The notes under the pieces: model-generated
The model's input: only the letters and a program-made list of their open reading frames with translations
Told to the model about the DNA's origin: nothing
Databases searched by the model: none
Translations under genes and position numbers: made by a program
Origin: Streptomyces albogriseolus
GTDB taxonomy: Bacteria; Actinomycetota; Actinomycetes; Streptomycetales; Streptomycetaceae
NCBI GenBank assembly: GCA_014650475.1
Contig: BMVA01000025.1
Location: forward strand, 30,451 to 94,450
Direction: 5' to 3'
Length of the DNA: 64,000 bases
Shown here: piece by piece, positions 1 through 8,756 of the stretch
Layout: each line of letters opens with the position of its first letter
Position numbering within the stretch: the stretch's first letter is position 1

Positions 1-72
1 GGGAGAGCGGGCCGTTGGGCACGGGGCCTCCTCGGTGCGGGGACACGGGGTCCACGATGTCCGAAAATCGCG

Positions 73-101
73 TTGACGGCCGGTGGGGCCACGCGTAACG
101 T
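73..101 (+). promoter_or_regulatory. Candidate sigma-HrdB-type promoter for the ABC-F/UvrA-like operon
   Basis: A -35 box TTGACG (73-78) and a -10 box TAACGT (96-101, fits TANNNT) lie 17 bp apart, the ideal spacing for a housekeeping Streptomyces promoter. Transcription would start near 108, giving a leader RNA of about 237 nt before the ABC-F start codon at 345. Inferred from sequence only. Confidence 0.55.
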
Positions 102-124
102 CGTCAGCGGTTCTGTTGCCGTCG

Positions 125-246
125 ATGGGAGAAGGACGTTGCTCGTCTGAGGTTCTGAGACACCGCCTCACACCGGTCAGGTGTGTGCGCTGCGTGCGAC
201 CTCGGCGTTCGAGCCGTCCTTGCGGTCCCTCCGCAACGGGGCTTTT
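125..246 (+). promoter_or_regulatory. Attenuator-like leader upstream of ABC-F gene
   Basis: The long 5' leader holds two hairpins. The first pairs CACACC (169-174) with GGTGTG (180-185) around a 5-nt loop. The second pairs TTGCGG (220-225) with CCGCAA (231-236) around a 5-nt loop and is followed by a T run at 243-246, so it looks like an intrinsic terminator 99 bp before the start codon. Possible micro-ORFs lie upstream: an ATG at 125, or TTG-CTC-GTC-TGA from 139 behind GGAGAAGGA. Drug-inducible ABC-F genes are known to use ribosome-mediated attenuation, and this layout fits. Nothing else was recognised in the first 344 bases. Confidence 0.45.
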
Positions 247-344
247 CTCATGCCACGGATTCCTTCCCCGGCTGCCGGTCGTCGTCCCGCGGTGTCTCGA
301 TACGCGTGTGCCCCTGATCGAACCGTGCAACCGCGGAGGCCCGC

Positions 345-1967
345 ATGTCAGCTTCTCTCACCTGTCACTCCCTCTCCTTCACCTGGCCCGACGGCACCGT
401 CGTCTTCGAGGACCTCGACGCCGCGTTCGGCCCCGGCCGCACCGGCCTCGTCGGCCTCAACGGCTCGGGGAAATCCACCCTGCTCAAGCTGATCGCCGGG
501 GAGCTCACCCCCACGGAGGGCTCCGTCAAGGTGTCCGGCGAGGTGGGCCGGCTGCCGCAGACCGTCACGCTGGACACCGCGCTGCGGGTCGACGAGGCCC
601 TCGGCATCGCCGGGAAGCGGGCCGCGCTGCACGCCATCGAGGCGGGCGACGTGGCGGAGGAGCACTTCGAGACCGTCGGCGACGACTGGGACGTCGAGGA
701 GCGCGCGCTGGCCACGCTCGGCGAACTCGGTCTCGGTCACATCGGCCTGGACCGCACCGTCGGCGAGGTGTCCGGCGGCGAGTCGGTCATGCTGCGGCTG
801 GCCGCGCTGCTGCTGAGCCGTCCCGACGTGCTGCTGCTCGACGAGCCCACCAACAACCTCGACCTGTACGCCCGCAGACGGCTGTACGCGGCCGTCGAGA
901 ACTGGCAGGGCGTCCTGGTCGTGGTGAGCCACGACCGGGAACTGCTCGACCTGGTCGACCAGATCGCGGACCTGCGCGCGGGCGGGATCACCTGGTACGG
1001 CGGCAACTACACGGCGTACGAGGAGGCCCTGGCCGTGGAGCAGGAGGCGGCGGAGCGCATGGTGCGGGTCGCCGAGGCCGACCTCCGCAAGCAGAAGCGC
1101 GAACTGGCCGACGCGCAGGTCAAGCTGGCCCGCCGTAAGCGGTACGGCCAGAAGATGTGGGACAACAAGCGTGAGCCCAAGGTCGTCATGGGCGAGCGCA
1201 AACGCCAGGCCCAGGTCGCGGCCGGCAAGCACCGCATCATGCACGAGGAGAAGCTCGCCGAGGCCAAGGAGCGGCTCGACGACGCGGTGGAGGCGGTGCG
1301 GAACGACGACGAGATCCGCGTCGACCTGCCGTACACCGCCGTGCCGCCGGGACGCCAGGTCCTCACCGTGACGGATCTGGAGCCGGCGTACGGCGCCCGG
1401 GTGAAGGGCCTCGACCTGCGGGGCCCGGAGCGGGTGGCGCTGATCGGGCGCAACGGCGCCGGGAAGACGACGCTGCTGCGCACGATCGCCGGGGAGCTGC
1501 CCCCGGTGTCGGGCGAGGCGACGGCGCACGTCCCGCTGCGGTTCCTGCCGCAGCGGCTCGACGTCCTCGACCCGGAGCTGACAGTGGCGGAGAACGTGGC
1601 GCGGTTCGCGCCGGGCGCCACCAACAACCGGATCCGGGCGCGGCTGGCCCGCTTCCTGTTCCGGGGCTCCCGCGCCGACCAGCGGGCCGCCACGCTGTCC
1701 GGCGGCGAGCGCTTCCGGGCGACCCTGGCGGCGCTGATGCTGGCGGAGCCCGCGCCGCAGCTGCTGATGCTGGACGAGCCGACGAACAACCTCGACATGG
1801 CGAGCGTCCGGCAGCTCACCACGGCGCTGGAGTCGTTCGAGGGGGCGCTGGTCGTGGCCAGTCACGACCTGCCGTTCCTGCAGTCGATCGGCATCACCCG
1901 CTGGCTGATGATGGAAGAAGGAGAGTTGAAGGAAATCACGCCAGAAGCTGTCGGGTATTCCGCCTAG
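345..1967 (+). CDS. ABC-F family ATPase (putative antibiotic-resistance/ribosome-protection factor)
   Basis: A soluble 540-residue protein with two ABC domains and no membrane segments. Walker A motifs are at about residues 37-45 (GLNGSGKST) and about 368 (GRNGAGKTT). Each half has an SGGE signature and a DEPTNNLD Walker B. Between the halves, about residues 225-320, is a long Lys/Arg/Glu-rich helical linker, the feature that reaches the ribosomal peptidyl-transferase region in ABC-F proteins. The family binds the ribosomal E site and either displaces antibiotics (macrolides, lincosamides, streptogramins) or regulates translation; the exact role here is inferred. GGAGG lies 8 nt before the ATG. 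Its leader looks attenuated, and the stop codon is 10 bp before a UvrA-like gene, so the two are probably co-transcribed. Substrate class cannot be read from sequence. Confidence 0.9.
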   Translation: MSASLTCHSLSFTWPDGTVVFEDLDAAFGPGRTGLVGLNGSGKSTLLKLIAGELTPTEGSVKVSGEVGRLPQTVTLDTALRVDEALGIAGKRAALHAIEAGDVAEEHFETVGDDWDVEERALATLGELGLGHIGLDRTVGEVSGGESVMLRLAALLLSRPDVLLLDEPTNNLDLYARRRLYAAVENWQGVLVVVSHDRELLDLVDQIADLRAGGITWYGGNYTAYEEALAVEQEAAERMVRVAEADLRKQKRELADAQVKLARRKRYGQKMWDNKREPKVVMGERKRQAQVAAGKHRIMHEEKLAEAKERLDDAVEAVRNDDEIRVDLPYTAVPPGRQVLTVTDLEPAYGARVKGLDLRGPERVALIGRNGAGKTTLLRTIAGELPPVSGEATAHVPLRFLPQRLDVLDPELTVAENVARFAPGATNNRIRARLARFLFRGSRADQRAATLSGGERFRATLAALMLAEPAPQLLMLDEPTNNLDMASVRQLTTALESFEGALVVASHDLPFLQSIGITRWLMMEEGELKEITPEAVGYSA

Positions 1968-1977
1968 CGTCGGCGGC

Positions 1978-4242
1978 ATGACCCAGCAGGACACCTTCAT
2001 CACCCTCACCGGGGCCACCGAGAACAACCTCAAGGACGTCTCGCTCCGCATCCCGAAGGGCCGGCTGACCGTATTCACCGGCGTGTCGGGATCGGGGAAG
2101 TCGTCGGTCGTCTTCGACACGATCGCGGTCGAGTCGCAGCGGCAGCTGAACGAGACGTACACCTGGTTCGTGCGCAACCGGCTGCCCAAGTACGAGCGGC
2201 CGCACGCGCGGGCACTGGAGAACCTGACGCCGGTGATCGTCGTCGACCAGCGGCCGGTCGGCGGCCACTCCCGGTCCACGGTGGGGACGATGACGGACGT
2301 GCACTCGGTGCTGCGGGTGCTGTTCTCCCGGCACGGCACCCCGAGCGCGGGCCCGGCGACCGCGTACTCGTTCAACGACCCCTCGGGCATGTGCCCCGGC
2401 TGCGACGGACTGGGCCGGACCGTGCGGCCGGACTGGGACCGCATCCTCGACCCGGACCGCTCCCTCGCCGAGGGGGCGGTCCGGTTCCCGCCGTTCGCGC
2501 CGGGCACCTGGCAGGGGCAGGCGTACACCCACAGCGAGGACCTGGACCCGCACAAGCCGGTGCGTCGGTTCACGCCCGCCGAGCGGGAGTTCCTGATGCG
2601 GGGTCGGCCCGGCAGCAAGGTCACCGTGCAGGGGACGGGCGGCACCTGGACCACCGCGTACGAGGGGCTGGCCGACCGCTTCGAACGGCTGTATCTGAAG
2701 CGGGATCTGGAGGGGATGAGCCAGAAGACCCGTGACCTGGTGCGGGAGTTCCTCACCGAGGGCGTCTGCCCCGGCTGCGGGGGCGCCCGGCTGAACGAGG
2801 CGGCGCTGGCCTCCCGGATCGACGACCGGAACATCGCCGACCTGTCGGCGATGCAGGTGTGCGACCTGATCCCGGTGCTGCGGGAGATCGACGACCCGGT
2901 GGCCGGGCCGGTCGCCGCGGCCGCCGTCGCCGCGCTGGAGCGGATCGAGCGCATCGGCCTCGGCTATCTCTCCCTCGACCGGGAGACGTCCACGCTCTCC
3001 GGCGGCGAGGGCCAGCGGCTGAAGACCGTACGGCACCTGGGCTCCAGCCTGACCGGGATGACGTACGTCTTCGACGAGCCGAGCGTCGGGCTGCACCCGC
3101 GGGACGTGCACCGGCTGGGCGAACTGCTGCTGCGGCTGCGGGACAAGGGCAACACCGTGCTGGTCGTCGAGCACGACCCGGACGTCATCGCGCTGGCCGA
3201 CCACGTCGTCGACATGGGGCCGGGCGGGGGCGCCGAGGGCGGCCGCGTCGTCTTCGAGGGGACACCGCGGGAGCTGGCCGCGTCCGGCACGCTGACGGGA
3301 CGCTGCCTCGGCCGGCGTACGGAGGTGAAGACCCAGGTACGCACCCCGACCGGCGAGTTGTGGGTGAAGGGGGCGGACCGGCACAATCTGCGGGACGTCA
3401 CCGTGTGCTTCCCGGCCGGGGTGCTGACCGCGGTGACCGGGGTGGCGGGGTCCGGGAAGAGCAGCCTGGTCGCCGAGTTCACCGACGCGCACCCCGAGGC
3501 CGTGGTGGTCGACCAGTCGTCCATCGGCATCTCCGGACGGTCCACCCCGGCCACCTACCTGGGGATCATGGACACCGTGCGGAGGATCTTCGCGCGGGAG
3601 ACGGGCGCGGAGCCGGGGCTGTTCAGCTTCAACTCCACCGGCGCCTGCGGGACCTGCGGCGGCCGGGGGGTCCTCTGCACCGACCTGGCGTTCATGGACC
3701 CGGTGACCACCACCTGCCCGGACTGCGAGGGTCGGCGGTTCGGCGAGGAGGTGCTGCGGCTGACCGTCGGCGGGCGGTCCGTCGTCGACGTGCTGGAGAT
3801 GACCGCGGGCGAGGCCCTGGACTTCTTCCACGACCCGGGCGTACGGCGACGGCTGCGCGCCCTGCGGGACGTCGGCCTCACCTACCTCACGCTCGGCCAG
3901 CCGCTGTCCACCCTGTCCGGCGGGGAGCGGCAGCGGCTGAAGCTGGCCACCCGGCTGCACCGGGACGGCGTGGTGTACGTGCTGGACGAGCCGACGACCG
4001 GGCTGCACATGGCGGACGTGGACGGTCTGCTCGGCCTGCTGGACCGGCTGGTGGACGCGGGCAACACGGTGGTCGTGGTCGAGCACAGCCTTCAGGTGGT
4101 GGCGTGCGCGGACCGGGTGATCGACCTGGGGCCGGGCGGCGGGAGGGACGGCGGCCGGGTGGTGTTCGAGGGCACGCCGGCCGAGCTGCTGCGGGCCCCG
4201 GGGTCGTACACCGGGGAGCATCTGCGGCGGGCCGTGGGCTGA
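1978..4242 (+). CDS. UvrA-like ABC ATPase, short DrrC/UvrA2 type
   Basis: A 754-residue protein of the UvrA superfamily. Walker A motifs are at residues 35-43 (GVSGSGKSS) and about 488 (GVAGSGKSS). Signatures [10 protein letters not shown] (about 340) and [10 protein letters not shown] (about 646) match UvrA. Cys-rich zinc-finger-like CPGC and CGTC/CPDC motifs lie in the insert regions. It is roughly 200 residues shorter than housekeeping UvrA (about 950), as in UvrA2 and the daunorubicin-resistance protein DrrC, which lack the UvrB-interaction region. These are proposed to remove intercalating drugs from DNA or recognise damage independently of UvrB. It follows the ABC-F gene by 10 bp with only a weak ribosome-binding site, suggesting translational coupling. 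Assignment as a resistance factor rather than a repair protein is inference. Confidence 0.85.
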   Translation: MTQQDTFITLTGATENNLKDVSLRIPKGRLTVFTGVSGSGKSSVVFDTIAVESQRQLNETYTWFVRNRLPKYERPHARALENLTPVIVVDQRPVGGHSRSTVGTMTDVHSVLRVLFSRHGTPSAGPATAYSFNDPSGMCPGCDGLGRTVRPDWDRILDPDRSLAEGAVRFPPFAPGTWQGQAYTHSEDLDPHKPVRRFTPAEREFLMRGRPGSKVTVQGTGGTWTTAYEGLADRFERLYLKRDLEGMSQKTRDLVREFLTEGVCPGCGGARLNEAALASRIDDRNIADLSAMQVCDLIPVLREIDDPVAGPVAAAAVAALERIERIGLGYLSLDRETSTLSGGEGQRLKTVRHLGSSLTGMTYVFDEPSVGLHPRDVHRLGELLLRLRDKGNTVLVVEHDPDVIALADHVVDMGPGGGAEGGRVVFEGTPRELAASGTLTGRCLGRRTEVKTQVRTPTGELWVKGADRHNLRDVTVCFPAGVLTAVTGVAGSGKSSLVAEFTDAHPEAVVVDQSSIGISGRSTPATYLGIMDTVRRIFARETGAEPGLFSFNSTGACGTCGGRGVLCTDLAFMDPVTTTCPDCEGRRFGEEVLRLTVGGRSVVDVLEMTAGEALDFFHDPGVRRRLRALRDVGLTYLTLGQPLSTLSGGERQRLKLATRLHRDGVVYVLDEPTTGLHMADVDGLLGLLDRLVDAGNTVVVVEHSLQVVACADRVIDLGPGGGRDGGRVVFEGTPAELLRAPGSYTGEHLRRAVG

Positions 4243-4395
4243 GCCGCGTTACCCGTGGTACATCTCATCGTGGCCCGGGGTGGTCCCGTCGGGCGGGGGA
4301 TTGCATGATGGCAGCGCCGGGGCCCGTGGCCGACCGGCCCCGCGCGGGCTGAGATGCCCCCGACCACCAGCACGACCGATCCGAAAGGCGAACCC

Positions 4396-5172
4396 GTGCC
4401 CAGCAGGAAGGCCCTCGTCCGCCGCCCCGCCCCCTGCCTCGCCGAAGGGCTGGTGACCCATGTCGAGCGGGAGGAGGTGGACGTCGACCTCGCCGTGCGG
4501 CAGTGGGAGGCGTACACCGAGGCCCTGCGGGCGCACGGCTGGGAGACCGTCGAGGTGGACCCGGCCGACGACTGCCCGGACTCCGTGTTCGTGGAGGACA
4601 CGGTGGTGATGTTCCGCAACGTGGCGCTGATCGCCCGTTCCGGCGCGGAGTCGCGGCGTGCGGAGACCCTCGGCGTCGAGGAGGCCGTGGCGTCCCTGGG
4701 CTGTTCGGTGAACTGGGTGTGGGAGCCGGGCACGCTGGACGGCGGCGACGTCCTGAAGATCGGCGACACGGTGTACGTGGGCCGCGGCGGGCGCACCAAC
4801 GCGGCCGGCGTGCAGCAGGTGCGGGCCGCGTTCGAGCCGCTGGGCGCGCGGGTGGTCGCCGTGCCGGTGGCCAAGGTGCTGCACCTGAAGTCGGCGGTCA
4901 CCGCGCTGCCCGACGGGACGGTGGTCGGGCACGTCCCGCACATGGACGCCCCGTCGCTGTTCCCGCGGTTCCTGCCGGTGCCGGAGCCGTCCGGGGCGCA
5001 CGTGGTGTGCCTCGGCGGCGACAAGGTGCTGATGGCGGCGAGCGCCCCGAAGACGGCGGAGCTGTTCGCGGACCTCGGGTACGAGCCGGTGCCGGTGGAC
5101 ATCGGCGAGTTCGAGAAGCTCGAGGGCTGCGTGACCTGCCTGTCGGTGCGGCTGCGGGACCTGTACGCCTGA
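4396..5172 (+). CDS. Dimethylarginine dimethylaminohydrolase (DDAH) family protein
   Basis: A 258-residue amidinotransferase-fold hydrolase. The family converts N-omega-methylated arginines to citrulline and (di)methylamine; some relatives hydrolyse arginine. The conserved DDCPDSVFVEDT block, the LDGGDVL block, catalytic His about 163 (HLKSAVTAL) and C-terminal catalytic Cys about 248 (CVTCLS) are all present. I chose the GTG at 4396, preceded by AAAGG, because the homologous N-terminus begins near PSRKALVRRP; an in-frame ATG at 4354 would add 14 unconserved residues. It stands alone, 153 bp after the UvrA-like gene, with a CATGAT -10-like box in that gap. The physiological substrate is not certain. 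Confidence 0.88.
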   Translation: MPSRKALVRRPAPCLAEGLVTHVEREEVDVDLAVRQWEAYTEALRAHGWETVEVDPADDCPDSVFVEDTVVMFRNVALIARSGAESRRAETLGVEEAVASLGCSVNWVWEPGTLDGGDVLKIGDTVYVGRGGRTNAAGVQQVRAAFEPLGARVVAVPVAKVLHLKSAVTALPDGTVVGHVPHMDAPSLFPRFLPVPEPSGAHVVCLGGDKVLMAASAPKTAELFADLGYEPVPVDIGEFEKLEGCVTCLSVRLRDLYA

Positions 5173-5228
5173 CCGGCGGTCGGGGGAAGGAACCGGCGCT
5201 GGTCAGCGGCCTTTTACGGCGTCCTTAA

Positions 5229-5274
5229 CCTACGGCTTCGTAACCTACGGGTACGTAGCCTACGATGCCGTAGG
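5229..5274. promoter_or_regulatory. Triple tandem operator array, 15-bp period
   Basis: Three copies of the unit CCTACG-N4-CGTA-R begin at 5229, 5244 and 5259, exactly 15 bp apart. Each unit contains the inverted repeat TACG-N4-CGTA. A possible -10 box TACGAT (5261-5266) lies inside the third unit, so a bound repressor would block the desaturase promoter. The form suits a TetR-type dimer; the regulator is not encoded next to it. Confidence 0.7.
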
Positions 5275-5330
5275 TTGACCGGCACCGCTCGCCGGCGCGT
5301 CCGCATGTCCCCGTCCCCCTGGAGCCACCC

Positions 5331-6305
5331 GTGACACTCACTCCTGCCCACATCGACAGCCCTTCCGTCTGGACCGACGCCCGGCTGCTGTACGCGCTGG
5401 AGGAAGTGGTCGAGAAGGAGCTCAACCGGCATCTGAAGGTCGCCAAGGACTGGATGCCGCACGAGTACGTGCCGTGGAGCGACGGGCGCAACTTCCCGGG
5501 CTTCTTCGAGGACGGCGAGGCCTGGGACAAGGAGCAGTCGAAGGTCACCGAGGTCGGCCGCATCGCGCTCGTGGTGAACCTGCTGACGGAGGACAACCTC
5601 CCCAGCTACCACCACGAGATCGCCTCCCTGTTCGGCCGCGACGGCGCCTGGGGCACCTGGGTGCACCGCTGGACCGCCGAGGAGGGCCGCCACGGCATCG
5701 TGATGCGCGACTACCTGCTTGCCTCGCGCGCCGTGGACCCGGACAAGCTGGAGCAGTTCCGCATGGCGCACATGAGTGAGGGCTTCGAATCGGACAACCG
5801 GCACTCGATGCTGCACTCGGTCGCCTACGTGGCCTTCCAGGAGCTGGCCACCCGCATCTCGCACCGCAACACCGGCCACCAGTCCGGCGACCCGGTCTGC
5901 GACCGCATGCTGGCGCGCATCGCGACCGACGAGAACCTGCACATGGTGTTCTACCGGAACCTGCTGAAGGCGGCGTTCGAACTCGCCCCCGACCTGACGA
6001 TGCAGGCGGTGCGTGACGTGGTGGTGAACTTCCGCATGCCCGGCCACGGCATCCCCGGCTTCGAGCGCGCCGCCGCCCAGATGGCCATCGGCGAGGTCTA
6101 CAACATGCGCATCCACCACGACGACGTGCTGCAGCCGGTGCTGCGCTTCCTGAAGATCATGGAGATCGACGGGCTGGGCCCGGAGGGCCTCAAGGCGCAG
6201 GAGGAGCTCGGTCTGTTCCTCGGCGGGCTGGACGCCGAGGCGTGCAAGTTCGACGAGAAGCTCGCCGCCCGCAAGGCGCGGATGGCCGCCCGCGCCGCCG
6301 GCTGA
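5331..6305 (+). CDS. Soluble acyl-ACP desaturase (fatty-acid desaturase type 2)
   Basis: A 324-residue di-iron enzyme of the stearoyl-ACP delta-9 desaturase class (actinobacterial DesA-like), which introduces a cis double bond into an acyl-ACP chain using O2 and reduced ferredoxin. The two iron-binding half-sites are visible as E-E-G-R-H at residues 117-121 and D-E-N-L-H at 200-204. There are no membrane helices, which separates it from membrane desaturases. The GTG start is preceded by GGAG. The gene is monocistronic, converges on the whiB-like gene, and lies about 57 bp after a three-unit operator array, so its expression is probably tightly repressed and tuned to membrane lipid state (inference). 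Confidence 0.92.
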   Translation: MTLTPAHIDSPSVWTDARLLYALEEVVEKELNRHLKVAKDWMPHEYVPWSDGRNFPGFFEDGEAWDKEQSKVTEVGRIALVVNLLTEDNLPSYHHEIASLFGRDGAWGTWVHRWTAEEGRHGIVMRDYLLASRAVDPDKLEQFRMAHMSEGFESDNRHSMLHSVAYVAFQELATRISHRNTGHQSGDPVCDRMLARIATDENLHMVFYRNLLKAAFELAPDLTMQAVRDVVVNFRMPGHGIPGFERAAAQMAIGEVYNMRIHHDDVLQPVLRFLKIMEIDGLGPEGLKAQEELGLFLGGLDAEACKFDEKLAARKARMAARAAG

Positions 6306-6326
6306 GCCGGGTCCGGCCGGGGCGGC

Positions 6327-6575
6327 CTACGGGCGTCCGGTGCGCCGCAGTTCGAGGCGTTCCTTCTCGGACAGGCCGCCCCACACGCCGAAGCGCATGT
6401 CGTTTGTGAGGGCGTACTCCAGACAGGTCGCGCGGATCGGGCACATGCCGCAGATGCGCTTGGCCTCACGGACCGAGCTGCCGGGCTCGGGGAAGAAGAA
6501 GTCTCCCCCGGTCTGCGCGCACAGCGCCTCCTCCTGCCAGGTGAGGTCGGGTGGCGTCAATGTGTCGGTGTGCAT
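6327..6575 (-). CDS. WhiB-family Fe-S transcriptional regulator
   Basis: An 82-residue WhiB-like protein. The four cluster ligands are Cys19, Cys42, Cys45 and Cys51 (C-X22-C-X2-C-X5-C), followed by the G[VI]WGG turn at residues 63-67 and a basic C-terminus (ERLELRR). WhiB proteins carry a [4Fe-4S] cluster, bind the principal sigma factor and respond to redox or NO. I start at the ATG at 6575 because upstream codons lack homology. It is compact and similar to short paralogues near laccase genes in other streptomycetes, but I do not assign a wbl letter. A pair of ATCAACGC direct repeats lies upstream at 6610-6628. Confidence 0.93.
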   Translation of the reverse strand: MHTDTLTPPDLTWQEEALCAQTGGDFFFPEPGSSVREAKRICGMCPIRATCLEYALTNDMRFGVWGGLSEKERLELRRTGRP

Positions 6576-6609
6576 GGCCGGAAGCGTGCCCGAGCGGGAA
6601 AAACGTTCG

Positions 6610-6628
6610 ATCAACGCGGCATCAACGC
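6610..6628. promoter_or_regulatory. Direct repeat ATCAACGC x2 upstream of whiB-like gene
   Basis: ATCAACGC occurs at 6610-6617 and 6621-6628, spaced 11 bp (one helical turn), 35-53 bp before the whiB-like start on the minus strand. It may be an activator or autoregulatory site; short repeats can also occur by chance. Confidence 0.25.
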
Positions 6629-6723
6629 CGGACCCGTACCGCGGCCCCGGTCCGGCCGAACCCGCGCGGCGGTCACGATGATGACGGCCGGCACCCCGGC
6701 CGCGCACGGCGGCGCGCCGGACG

Positions 6724-7518
6724 TCAGGTCTCGCGCGGGTCGCCCCTGAGCACCGCGAAGCGCGCGCCGTACGGGTCCTCCAGGCGGGCCAGCCGGCCCA
6801 CCCCGGGGATCGAGGTGGCGGGCATCCGCACCCGGCCGCCCAGCTCGGCGGCGCGCGCCACCACGGCGTCCGGGTCCTCGGCGCCGATGTACGGCAGCCA
6901 GTGCGGCCGGCTCCCGTCCGCCTCGACGGGGTCGTCGGCGAGCGGCACCATCCCGCCGAAGGCGCCCTCCTCCCCCGCTCCCTGCGGGCTGACGGAGGTG
7001 TAGACACCGCCGGGGAAGCTCACCGCGGACGTCTCCCAGCCGAGGACCGCGTGGTAGAAGGCGGCGGCGCGGGCGATGTCCGGCGTGTACAGCTCGGCCC
7101 AGCAGAGGCTGCCCGCCTCGCCGGCCGACTCCAGCCCCTCGCGCCGCCCGGGCTGCCACACGCCGAAGGCGGCCCCCATCTGGTCGGCGAGAACCGCCGA
7201 CCGGCCCTGCTCCCCCACGGTGACCGGCGGCGCCGGCACGCTGCCCCTGGCCTTGCGGACCGCCTCGGCGGTCGCGTCGGCGTCGGAACACTGGAAGTAC
7301 ACGGTCCAGCCGGCCGGGTCCTGGCCGCCGGCCGGCGGCGCGCAGCCCGCGACGATCCGGCCCGCCCGCTCCAGGAAGCCGTAGCCGCCGCCCTCGGGTC
7401 CCGCGGAACGGTACGACCAGCCGAACAGGGCGCGGTAGAAGGACGCGGCGCCCTCGGGGTCGGGCGTGGCGACGTCGATCCAGCAGGGCGCGCCGTCGAC
7501 GAAGCGGGTGGTGAGCAT
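6724..7518 (-). CDS. VOC-superfamily protein with two glyoxalase/bleomycin-resistance-like domains
   Basis: A 264-residue cytoplasmic protein with two tandem vicinal-oxygen-chelate modules: the first starts around PCWIDVATPDPEGAASFY, the second around CWAELYTPDIARAAAFY. VOC proteins include glyoxalases, dioxygenases and drug-binding resistance proteins; this Streptomyces subgroup has no assigned substrate. The ATG at 7518 is preceded by GGAGGAGG, so I rejected a longer reading from 7578. It lies downstream of a LacI-type gene on the same strand (109-bp gap) and upstream of the whiB-like gene. Function beyond fold is unknown. Confidence 0.85.
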   Translation of the reverse strand: MLTTRFVDGAPCWIDVATPDPEGAASFYRALFGWSYRSAGPEGGGYGFLERAGRIVAGCAPPAGGQDPAGWTVYFQCSDADATAEAVRKARGSVPAPPVTVGEQGRSAVLADQMGAAFGVWQPGRREGLESAGEAGSLCWAELYTPDIARAAAFYHAVLGWETSAVSFPGGVYTSVSPQGAGEEGAFGGMVPLADDPVEADGSRPHWLPYIGAEDPDAVVARAAELGGRVRMPATSIPGVGRLARLEDPYGARFAVLRGDPRET

Positions 7519-7627
7519 GGTGCCTCCTCCGGGAGTCCCGTCGCCTGCTCCGCCGAGTCTTCCACCCCCCGCCGACAATCGCCCCGGACGGCACCCGGAC
7601 GGCCCGCGTCCGATCGGGGACCGGGGG

Positions 7628-8668
7628 TCAGGCGGACGCCCGGCGGACCAGCGTGACCGGCAGCACCACCCCGGAAGGGCCGGCGCCGGCGGTCTCGTCC
7701 GGCGCGGTGCCGGGCTCCAGGTCGCGCAGCAGCAGACGGGCCATCAGGCGGCCCATCTCCTCGATGTCCTGACGGACCGTGGTGAGCGGGGGTTCGGTCT
7801 GCTCGGCGATCGGCAGCATGTCGTCGAAGCCGACCACGGCGACGTCGTCGGGCACCCGCCGGCCGTGCTCGCGCAGCGCCCGCAGGGCGCCCGCCGCCAT
7901 CAGGTCGTTGCCGGCGAAGACCGCTTCCAGGTCGGGGCGGCGGCCGAGCAGTTCCCGCATGGCCCGCTCGCCGCTCGCGGCGGTGAAGTCGCCCTCCTCG
8001 ACGAGTGCCGGGTCGGGGTCGGCCATGACGTCCCGGAAGCCGTCGAGCCGGTCCACGGCCGAGGTCTGGTCGAGGGCGCCGGTGATGTGCGCGATCCGGC
8101 TGCGGCCGAGGGAGAGGAGATGGCGTACGGCGTCGCGGGCCCCGCCCCGGTTGTCGGTGTCGACGTAGCGGACGCCGTCCTCGCCGCCGTTCCAGTGCGG
8201 CCGGCCGCCGAACACGGTCGGCAGTCCGGCGCGCTGGATCAGTCCGGGCAGCGGGTCGTCGATGTGCAGGGAGAACACCAGGGCGCCGTCGACGTGGCCG
8301 CCGGCCAGGTAGCGGGCGACGCGCGCGTGGTCGTCGCGGTCCTCGGTGAGCAGCAGCACCAGCTGGTTGTCGTGGGCGGTGAGCTCCTTGCTGATGCCGC
8401 GCAGCTGCCGGGCGAAGAAGGGGTCGGCGAAGACCCGGGTCTCCGGTTCGGCCACGATGACGGCGACGGCGTCGTGGCGCCGGGTGACCAGGCTGCGGGC
8501 GGCCTGGTTGGGGACGTAGCCGAGTTCGTCCACCGCACGCCGGACGCGCTCGGCCAGGGGTTCGCGCACTCCGTCGAAGCCGTTGACCACACGGGACACC
8601 GTGGCCCGGGAGACCCCGGCCCGCGCGGCCACGGCCTCCAGCGTGGGACGTGGCGCACTCTCGCTCAC
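7628..8668 (-). CDS. LacI-family transcriptional regulator
   Basis: A 346-residue repressor. The N-terminal HTH with hinge helix reads TLEAVAARAGVSRATVSRV and is followed by VPNQAARSL. The rest is a periplasmic-binding-protein-like sugar-sensing domain ending in the LTTVRQDIEEMGR block. I use the GTG at 8668, preceded by AGGAG; a GTG at 8683 has no ribosome-binding site. A perfect 22-bp palindrome with core GAGAGCGCTCTC lies 53 bp upstream and suits autoregulation. The same core occurs before the GH16 glucanase gene (59165-59182), so a beta-glucan regulatory role is possible. The inducer is not known. Confidence 0.92.
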   Translation of the reverse strand: MSESAPRPTLEAVAARAGVSRATVSRVVNGFDGVREPLAERVRRAVDELGYVPNQAARSLVTRRHDAVAVIVAEPETRVFADPFFARQLRGISKELTAHDNQLVLLLTEDRDDHARVARYLAGGHVDGALVFSLHIDDPLPGLIQRAGLPTVFGGRPHWNGGEDGVRYVDTDNRGGARDAVRHLLSLGRSRIAHITGALDQTSAVDRLDGFRDVMADPDPALVEEGDFTAASGERAMRELLGRRPDLEAVFAGNDLMAAGALRALREHGRRVPDDVAVVGFDDMLPIAEQTEPPLTTVRQDIEEMGRLMARLLLRDLEPGTAPDETAGAGPSGVVLPVTLVRRASA

Positions 8669-8720
8669 TTCGGGGCTCCTCACCTGGCGGTTGGCCGAAA
8701 GGATAGCCCCGACCGGCCCG

Positions 8721-8742
8721 GCGGCGAGAGCGCTCTCGCCGC
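8721..8742. promoter_or_regulatory. 22-bp perfect palindrome, LacI-type operator
   Basis: Two 11-bp arms (8721-8731 and 8732-8742) are exact reverse complements with core GAGAGCGCTCTC. It sits between the laccase stop and the lacI start on the same strand. A LacI autoregulatory operator is the likeliest reading; it could also act as a stem at the laccase 3' end, although no T run follows. Confidence 0.65.
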
Positions 8743-8756
8743 GTGCGGGCCGTCCG

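Noticed and set aside
348-2954. Very long minus-strand open frames opposite the ABC-F and UvrA-like genes, and similar long shadows elsewhere
   Set aside because: High-G+C DNA gives long antisense frames; these are His/Arg/Pro-rich, lack family motifs and ribosome-binding sites, and lie opposite clear genes.
8721-8742. 22-bp palindrome solely as a laccase terminator
   Set aside because: No T run follows and the 12-bp core recurs as an isolated perfect palindrome in front of the GH16 gene, which favours an operator.
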